This document shows positions 20,803-26,248 of a stretch of 26,248 nucleotides of DNA, in pieces (position 1 is the stretch's first letter; every line of letters starts with the position of its first letter). A model generated the notes under the pieces. The model was not told where the DNA came from and did no database searches. It saw nothing but the letters and a program-made list of their open reading frames with translations. Origin of the DNA: Eubacterium sp. UBA4343 (lineage in GTDB: Bacteria > Bacillota > Clostridia > Lachnospirales > Lachnospiraceae); contig DGTF01000032.1 of NCBI GenBank assembly GCA_002394235.1, positions 9,924 to 36,171 on the forward strand, read 5' to 3'. A program made the position numbers and the translations under genes.

Positions 20803-22308
20803 TCAGCCTTTCCAGAATTCCTGTTTCCCGGTAATCACTCCGAGCGCCGCCCGAAGAGAAAGCATGGATGTATAATTCGGAAGAATAAATACCGGAACCG
20901 TGCTTTTCTTCAGCTTTTCAATCAGCGCCGCATTATCTGCCACCTTCTCTATGTCCTCTTCCTCAGCGTCCGCGTACTTCAGCCTCAGGCGCATGTCGTC
21001 CGCTCTGTCTCCCAGAACAAAAGCATGCCTCATATGCGGATCCCGACAGACCTTTTCAAAATCCGCATCCCAGATCCAGGAGATATCATGTCCGTCCGCA
21101 GTCCGGTCATTCAGGCAGAAGACCGCCTGGTAATCCTCACCGAGTCCGGAGAGATAAGATAAGGCCTGATTGCACCCGGCCGGATTCTTCACCAGAATCA
21201 TCTGGACCGGAACTTCTCCGAGCCGGAAGGTTTCCATTCTTCCGAAACTGCTGTGCACATCCGCCAGTGAAGCGATGATCTCCTTACGTTCAAAGCCCGC
21301 TGCCTGATACGCGGCAATCGCTGCTGCACCGTTATAGATATTATAGACAGCCGGGAGCCCGATTGTGACCTCCTGCTCCGTCTCTGCGGCGGTGTCTCTG
21401 CCCTTGCCTTCCTCTGCTATGGCAGTGCTGCTTCTGTCCCTGCCGCCTTCTGTCCCGTCGGCTGTTCCTCTGATCCTGCCATCTTCTGCGGCGGCGTCCG
21501 TACTCCCGTCTGCTCCGAACCGCATCCGCACAACACTTCCTGAGGAAGATACCTTCTCGATCCCGGTCACGGCAACCGCCGGACGGATCCTGCGGTATCC
21601 GCATTTCGGACAGCGGAACCCTCCCAGATGCGCATAGGTATGGTAATCATACTCATACTCTGTGCCGCACCGGATACAATATCTTGCGTCAGAAATCTCC
21701 ACATTTTTCTGTTCTCCGACGGGACAGTCGATACCGAAATAGGTCACCGGGTTCGGAACGCCGAGCGCCAGAGATGCCGTCAGGGAATCATCGGCGTTCA
21801 GGCAGAGAATCGCGTCCGGAACCAGGCGGATTCCCTTACGTATCTCCTCAAGTGTATGCATGACCTCACCGTACCGGTCAAGCTGATCGCGGAACAGGTT
21901 CGTCACGACAATCACCTTCGGATGTATCCTCGGAACCACCTGCTTGAGGGCGCCCTCATCGCATTCAATCACTGCATAGTGCTTTTTCGGTCTGCCTGTC
22001 GCCGTCGCGTTCGAGGTAAACTCCGCTGTGACGCCAGGAAGCAGATTTGCCCCGGACTTATTCGCAAGCACCTCTCTGCCGCTGCCCGAAAGCGCGTGAT
22101 CGATCATATTCGAAGTCGTCGTCTTCCCGTTTGTTCCGGTCACCACAATGATTTCCATGTCCCGGGAAACCGTCTCCAGAATATCACCATCTATCTTCAT
22201 AGCCAGCCGGCCCGGCGCCGTAGTACCTCCACGGTGCATCATCCGGAGAGCCGTCCTCGACGCCTTGCATGCCCCGACAGCAAGCATGGTTTTTAAAAGA
22301 TTTGCCAT
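20803..22308 (-). CDS. murT: lipid II isoglutaminyl synthase, Mur-ligase-like subunit (MurT)
   Basis: MurT activates the alpha-carboxylate of D-Glu in lipid II with ATP and joins it to ammonia from GatD. The 501 residues comprise a Mur-ligase centre (VTGTNGKTTTSNM, 56-68, then ECDEGAL and TNLFRDQLDRYGE), a zinc ribbon (CIRC 211-214 and CPKC 233-236) and the C-terminal MurT domain (about 318-501) that contacts GatD. About residues 266-312 are a low-complexity Gly/Asp/Ala/Glu/Arg insert (GADGSTDAAAEDGR and onward), which explains a length above the usual 430-450. GGAAG precedes the ATG. It is the first gene of the murT-gatD pair and diverges from the CYTH-synthetase gene across 241 bases. Confidence 0.95.
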   Translation of the reverse strand: MANLLKTMLAVGACKASRTALRMMHRGGTTAPGRLAMKIDGDILETVSRDMEIIVVTGTNGKTTTSNMIDHALSGSGREVLANKSGANLLPGVTAEFTSNATATGRPKKHYAVIECDEGALKQVVPRIHPKVIVVTNLFRDQLDRYGEVMHTLEEIRKGIRLVPDAILCLNADDSLTASLALGVPNPVTYFGIDCPVGEQKNVEISDARYCIRCGTEYEYDYHTYAHLGGFRCPKCGYRRIRPAVAVTGIEKVSSSGSVVRMRFGADGSTDAAAEDGRIRGTADGTEGGRDRSSTAIAEEGKGRDTAAETEQEVTIGLPAVYNIYNGAAAIAAYQAAGFERKEIIASLADVHSSFGRMETFRLGEVPVQMILVKNPAGCNQALSYLSGLGEDYQAVFCLNDRTADGHDISWIWDADFEKVCRDPHMRHAFVLGDRADDMRLRLKYADAEEEDIEKVADNAALIEKLKKSTVPVFILPNYTSMLSLRAALGVITGKQEFWKG

Positions 22309-22549
22309 AGTTCTTCTTCCTTATTATATAATCATGAAAACGCACCTCCCCGTGCGGGTCAGATGCCCTTTCCCTGGATAAACGTAAAAAACAACCTTAC
22401 CATAGCACATGCCCCACACGTTTTCAAGATTTCAGGACGTGATTATTATTTCACACAATCCTTTCATTTCCATGTTAAAATAAAATCGCAGAAAAAAACG
22501 TGTATGCCATAATCCAAAACACAGAACATACAGAAACGAGGAACACCAT

Positions 22550-23866
22550 ATGGAAATTGAGAGAAAATGGATGGTAAAGGAGTGGCCGGAGAAGCCCCTC
22601 CCTCTTCTTTTTGAATATCGAATGCGTCAGGGATATCTCTCGGTCACGCCGACCGTCCGGATCCGGGAGGAATCCAGAAGTGGAGGGGATACGGATTATA
22701 TTCTCTGCTTCAAATCCTCAGGGACTCTTGCCAGAAAGGAGATCGAGCTTTCCATCTCAGAAGACAAATTCCGACAGCTGGAGGATCTCATCCAGCTCCC
22801 ACTGATCCCGAAAATCCGGAGGACATATCTGCTTTCGGACGGCAGCCATCTCGAAGTAAATCATGTCGACGAGGGACAGAAAACGGAATTCTGGTACGCT
22901 GAAATCGAATTCCCGACCGTGGAAGCTGCTCTTTCCTGGAAACCGGAAGATGCGGGTCTTTCCGCCTATCTCAATGACGAGGTCACCGGACAGCCCGGTC
23001 AGAGCATGGGGGCCTACTGGGTTCAGACAAGATGCACTGACACGACAGACGCCGGGCTTAAGGCGCAGACCACGGATACGAAGAACGCCGGGCCGGAGCC
23101 ACAGACCACGGATACGAAGAACGCCGGGCCAGAGCCACAGACCACGGATACGAAGAACGCCGGGTCGGAGCCACAGACCATGGATACGAAGAACGCCGGG
23201 GCGGAGCCGCAGACCACGGATACGGGGGACTCCGTTTACGGAAAATATAAGTCTGCGCTGAAGCTTGTGATGGACAGCATAACCGACCGCATCCGCGCCT
23301 ACAACGACAGTTTTCGTTCCCAGAAAGGCGAAGGCATCTATGAACATCTGAGTGCCCGGATCAAAAGCGAGGAAAGCATGCGTGAGAAATGCAGACGGAA
23401 AGGGCTGCCCGAGACACCGTATTCCGCGCTCAATGTCATCACCGATGCCATCGGCATTCGCATCGTCACCCGATTCATCGATGACATCTACGCCATCATC
23501 CATCACCTGAAGGCCTCATCCGACCTGACTGTTGTCACAGAAAAGGATTACATCCGAAATGCCAAGCCAAACGGTTACCGGAGTTACCATATGATTCTGA
23601 AGGCTGCCGTTCCGTATGAGGATGTCTGCGGGAATTTTCCGGGAGAATACTATGTCGAAATCCAGCTCCGGACCATTGCGATGGACATGTGGGCGAGCCT
23701 GGAACACCAGCTCAAGTACAAGCAGAACATTTCCAATGCCTCGATGATCACATCCGAGCTGAAGCGATGCGCGGATGAACTGGCGTCCTGCGACGTCTCC
23801 ATGCAGACGATCCGCACTCTGATCAACGGAGATGCCACAAAGCAACAGAAGGAAGGAACAAATTAA
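22550..23866 (+). CDS. CYTH domain fused to a small alarmone synthetase (RelA/SpoT synthetase domain)
   Basis: Residues 1-160 are a CYTH/triphosphate-tunnel domain. It opens with the ExExK motif (EIERK, 2-6) and has basic and acidic strands (RIREESR, KEIELSIS, EVNHVDEGQ, YAEIEFP). Residues about 230-425 are a (p)ppGpp synthetase domain of the RelQ/YjbM type: TDAIGIRIVTRFIDDIY (298-314), KPNGYRSYH (339-347) and EIQLRTIAMDMWASLEH (370-386). There is no HD hydrolase and no TGS/ACT part, so it should only make alarmone from GTP/GDP and ATP. The two domains are joined by a linker of 12-residue tandem repeats (QTTDTKNAGPEP). In Bacillus the CYTH protein YjbK and synthetase YjbM are separate neighbours. 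AGGA lies before the ATG. The response regulator starts one base after the stop. Confidence 0.93.
   Translation: MEIERKWMVKEWPEKPLPLLFEYRMRQGYLSVTPTVRIREESRSGGDTDYILCFKSSGTLARKEIELSISEDKFRQLEDLIQLPLIPKIRRTYLLSDGSHLEVNHVDEGQKTEFWYAEIEFPTVEAALSWKPEDAGLSAYLNDEVTGQPGQSMGAYWVQTRCTDTTDAGLKAQTTDTKNAGPEPQTTDTKNAGPEPQTTDTKNAGSEPQTMDTKNAGAEPQTTDTGDSVYGKYKSALKLVMDSITDRIRAYNDSFRSQKGEGIYEHLSARIKSEESMREKCRRKGLPETPYSALNVITDAIGIRIVTRFIDDIYAIIHHLKASSDLTVVTEKDYIRNAKPNGYRSYHMILKAAVPYEDVCGNFPGEYYVEIQLRTIAMDMWASLEHQLKYKQNISNASMITSELKRCADELASCDVSMQTIRTLINGDATKQQKEGTN
23066..23224 (+). repeat. in-frame 36-bp tandem repeat, 4.4 copies, in the CYTH-synthetase linker
   Basis: Units run 23066-23101, 23102-23137, 23138-23173 and 23174-23209, plus 15 bases of a fifth. 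They are almost identical at DNA level, so the array is recent or kept uniform. Each unit is 12 codons. Confidence 0.95.
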
Positions 23867-23867
23867 A

Positions 23868-24539
23868 ATGAAATTATTACTGGCAGAGGATGAACCTGAT
23901 CTCTCCCGCGCGCTGGCCGCGGTTCTTTCACACGCAGGTTACGAAATTGACGCAGTTTACGACGGTGAAGCAGCCGTACAAAAAGCAGCGGCCGCCCCTT
24001 ATGACTGTATGATCTTTGACATCATGATGCCGAAGATGGACGGGATCGAAGCCCTGAAGGTTCTGCGGAATCGTGGCAATGTGACGCCCGTCATCATGCT
24101 CACGGCGAAGGCAGAAATTGACGACCGTATCACTGGTCTGGACGCCGGCGCCGACGACTATCTGACCAAGCCCTTTGCAATGGGCGAGCTTCTCGCCCGG
24201 ATCCGCTCACTCACACGCCGCTCCGAATCTTACACCCCAAAGCAGCTTCGCCTCGGAGATGTCACGCTGAATACCGATGAGCAGGAGCTCTCCAGTCACA
24301 ACTCCATACGTCTGGCCGGAAAAGAGACAAAGATGATGGAATTTTTCATGCTGAACGCAGGAAAAGAGCTGACGACACAGGAACTCCTCGACCATATCTG
24401 GAGCGATAATACCGATAAGGATCCGGAGATCGTATGGGTATATGTCTGCTATCTGCGCAACAAGCTGCAGGCAATCCGGGCAGATATCGAAATTGCCGGT
24501 GAACACGGCGGAACCTACGTGTTGCGGCAATTCAGATAA
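23868..24539 (+). CDS. OmpR/PhoB-family response regulator
   Basis: The 223-residue protein has a receiver domain with acidic pocket E7/D8, phospho-acceptor D51 (IFDIMMP), T79 and K101 (TKPF). A winged-helix DNA-binding domain (about 126-223) follows, ending in EHGGTYVLRQF, where family members usually have the RGxGY turn. The ATG is one base after the stop of the CYTH-synthetase gene. An in-frame upstream ATG would overlap that gene. The ribosome site AAGGAAGG lies inside the previous gene's last codons, so the two are probably co-transcribed and coupled. It pairs with the histidine kinase downstream. Target genes are unknown. Confidence 0.95.
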   Translation: MKLLLAEDEPDLSRALAAVLSHAGYEIDAVYDGEAAVQKAAAAPYDCMIFDIMMPKMDGIEALKVLRNRGNVTPVIMLTAKAEIDDRITGLDAGADDYLTKPFAMGELLARIRSLTRRSESYTPKQLRLGDVTLNTDEQELSSHNSIRLAGKETKMMEFFMLNAGKELTTQELLDHIWSDNTDKDPEIVWVYVCYLRNKLQAIRADIEIAGEHGGTYVLRQFR

Positions 24540-24564
24540 CCGGCACAGCGTACTGCACGATCCA

Positions 24565-24643
24565 GCTGCGAAACTAAACGCGCCCGGCGCCTCACACTCC
24601 GGCTGCCTGAATAGACGCGCCCGGCGCCTCACACTCCGGGCGC
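24565..24643 (+). repeat. 37-bp tandem repeat (two copies) with a GC hairpin between regulator and kinase
   Basis: Copies at 24565-24601 and 24602-24638 share the 25-base core ending CTCACACTCCGG exactly. The second copy folds as GCGCCCGG (24617-24624) with CCGGGCGC (24636-24643), an eight-bp GC stem. No T run follows, so it is not a standard terminator. It may lower or stabilise kinase mRNA relative to the regulator. Confidence 0.8.
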
Positions 24644-24690
24644 ATATAAAAACCCTGAGGCTGCGGAATTACAGTGAAAAGGAGTCCTGA

Positions 24691-26118
24691 ATGATCAAGA
24701 AGTTACAGCACCAGTTCATCCTTTATTCAACCCTTGCCATAATCATCCTGATGGTTCTTCTGCTCATCCCCGTCAACCTGTTCAATTATCTGAACAGATC
24801 GTCCGATATACACGATGAGCTGCAATATATCGCGGACAACGGCGGCGAGCTTCCATCCATCACGCTGAATGAATACAAGGATTATCTGAAAAAAAACGAT
24901 CCGGACTACCACGATTACGATGCCTCCCCGGATGTCTCCTCCGAAAGCGGAACAGTGTCCGGCTCTTCGTCTTCAGCATCCGGAAGTACCGGAATCACCA
25001 TCAACATTGACTCTCTCCTGTACAGGCTTCGCGAGTATTTCCGTGCCCTCAAGATCGGTTCAGACGGCACAAAGACAGAATATCTGGAGCTGACCCCCGA
25101 GAGCAGCTATCAGATCCGGTATTTTTCCACAATCTTTGATGCAGACGGTCACATTCTCACCATGAAAAGCGACCATATTTCCTCACTCACCGAGGAGGAG
25201 TCCCGCAGCTTTGCCGAATCCTGCTACGCATCCGGTCAGAACAGCGGAATGATCCATTACAACCAGATGATCTATTCCTATTACGGGCAGCCCGCCGAAG
25301 ACGGAACCTATATTCTCGTTTTCATGGATTCTACAAACGATTATCGTTCTTTCCAGATGTTCTCCCGGTACTCGATCATCTTCGCCGTATTCTGCACGAT
25401 TGTTTTTCTGATTATCATTACCTTCATCTCGCGGAAAGTCGTACAGCCCATCGCCCGCAACATCGAAAGCCAGAAACAGTTCATCACCAATGCCGGACAC
25501 GAGCTGAAGACGCCCCTCACCGTGATTTCCGCCAATGCCGAGGTCCTGGAGATGATCAACGGAAAAAATGAGTGGACCACCAGCATCCGCAACCAGGTTT
25601 CCCGCCTGACCGGACTTGTGAACAACCTGATCACCCTTACCAGGATGCAGGAAACCAGTTTCAAGCATCCGGAAGACATGAATCTGTCAGCAGTCTCAAG
25701 ACAATCCGCAGAAAACTTCCGGCCGGTCATCGAACAGCAGGGCAAGCATCTCGAAACCGTGATCGACGACGAGCTTCACTTTACCGGAGATCAGAGTGCA
25801 CTCTCAGAGCTGTTCAATATCCTACTGGACAACGCCGCGAAATATTGTGACGAAGGCGGCACCGTCTTCCTCACCCTGCACCCGAGAAATCACGGCAAGG
25901 GCATCCACCTCACCGTAACCAATACCTACGCAGATGGCGAAGGTACAGATTACACCCGCTTTTTCGACCGTTTTTACCGCGAGGACACCTCACACAACAG
26001 CAAAAAATCCGGCTACGGCATCGGTCTTTCCATGGCAAAGCAGATCGTAGAAAACCACCACGGCAAGATCTTCATCAGCTACAAGAAACCGGATATCTCC
26101 TTCCACGTAACTCTTTGA
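24691..26118 (+). CDS. membrane sensor histidine kinase
   Basis: The 475-residue kinase has a membrane helix at about 9-31, an extracytoplasmic sensor (about 32-226) and a second helix (about 227-247). The sensor includes a Ser/Gly-rich stretch at 83-100. The dimerisation domain has the phospho-acceptor GHELKTPLT (H270). The ATP-binding domain has the N box LLDNAAKY and the GYGIGLSMAKQI loop. In place of the usual DxGxGI loop it reads NTYADGEGTDYTRFFDRFY, a form I associate with clostridial kinases. GGAG lies six bases before the ATG. It is the partner of the response regulator. The signal is unknown. Confidence 0.95.
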   Translation: MIKKLQHQFILYSTLAIIILMVLLLIPVNLFNYLNRSSDIHDELQYIADNGGELPSITLNEYKDYLKKNDPDYHDYDASPDVSSESGTVSGSSSSASGSTGITINIDSLLYRLREYFRALKIGSDGTKTEYLELTPESSYQIRYFSTIFDADGHILTMKSDHISSLTEEESRSFAESCYASGQNSGMIHYNQMIYSYYGQPAEDGTYILVFMDSTNDYRSFQMFSRYSIIFAVFCTIVFLIIITFISRKVVQPIARNIESQKQFITNAGHELKTPLTVISANAEVLEMINGKNEWTTSIRNQVSRLTGLVNNLITLTRMQETSFKHPEDMNLSAVSRQSAENFRPVIEQQGKHLETVIDDELHFTGDQSALSELFNILLDNAAKYCDEGGTVFLTLHPRNHGKGIHLTVTNTYADGEGTDYTRFFDRFYREDTSHNSKKSGYGIGLSMAKQIVENHHGKIFISYKKPDISFHVTL

Positions 26119-26175
26119 GACTTTTCCCGGCTGAAGAAGGCAGCAGATTCCTGACAACTGCCCGCCTGTTCACAC

Positions 26176-26248
26176 AACGAGATAAAACACGCTGTGCGAG
26201 TTTTATCTCGCTATCGCGACGCTCGCCGCACACGAATACTTCGCATTC
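26176..26248 (+). repeat. 5' part of dispersed two-hairpin repeat, cut by the window end
   Basis: It matches 6785-6857 with the difference T for C at 26195 (and one at the first flank base). It contains all of hairpin 1 and the first half of hairpin 2. It lies about 60 bases after the histidine kinase stop. Confidence 0.88.

Noticed and set aside
23066..23224. 36-bp repeats that resemble CRISPR repeats in length
   Set aside because: The copies are contiguous with no spacers, lie inside an intact reading frame and no cas genes are near.
24565..24643. Rho-independent terminator between regulator and kinase
   Set aside because: The GC stem is followed by ATATAAAAA, not by T residues, so it does not meet the intrinsic terminator pattern on this strand.

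Overview
The window is a 26 kb chromosomal segment of a low-to-mid-GC Firmicute, most likely a clostridium of the family Lachnospiraceae. I infer this from the division/cell-wall (dcw) gene content and order, the murT-gatD pair, the FHA-protein/CpaE-like ATPase pair, protein sequence style, SD-type (AAGGAGG) ribosome sites and TTG starts. No species can be named from the sequence alone. It is core chromosome, not a phage or plasmid. I see no integrase, transposase, CRISPR array or rRNA.

Layout. (1) 1-3450: plsC (+) converges on a GDPD-like membrane protein (-) whose catalytic residues are gone. Then come the 3' end of a dead heavy-metal P-type ATPase and a DtxR/MntR-like regulator that has lost its metal ligands. 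A tRNA-Arg(ACG) with its own strong promoter and terminator follows. (2) 3510-6760 (-): a tight three-gene operon in transcription order FHA protein, CpaE/TadZ-like ATPase, divergent CobW-like GTPase. Its job is unknown. (3) 6957-8273 (-): aroD with a long disordered N-terminal extension. (4) 8350-18700 (-): the dcw cluster mraZ-rsmH-ftsL-class B PBP-mraY-murD-ftsQ-ftsZ, with an MraZ-type operator at the front, probable internal promoters before the PBP, mraY and ftsZ, and a terminator after ftsZ. ftsW, murG, ftsA and murE/F are absent from it. (5) 18715-22308 (-): a CDF-family cation transporter and murT-gatD (lipid II amidation). (6) 22550-26118 (+): a CYTH domain fused to a small alarmone synthetase, then an OmpR-type response regulator and its histidine kinase.

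How the genes fit together. Most of the window serves the envelope: phospholipid synthesis (plsC), lipid I synthesis and its UDP-MurNAc-peptide precursor (mraY, murD), lipid II amidation (murT-gatD), septal synthesis (ftsL, PBP, ftsQ, ftsZ) and its regulator (mraZ). The (p)ppGpp synthetase and two-component system form a sensory/stress module beside it.

Unusual points. A roughly 100-bp two-hairpin repeat occurs complete once (6785-6887) and is cut by both window ends. Several proteins carry in-frame low-complexity or tandem-repeat inserts, most strikingly FtsQ, with an 18-residue DxDGDG calcium-loop-like array. Short tandem repeats sit directly against several stop codons. Three neighbouring metal or phosphodiester proteins have lost their signature residues. 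All positions were read by eye. Promoters and hairpins are motif-level calls.
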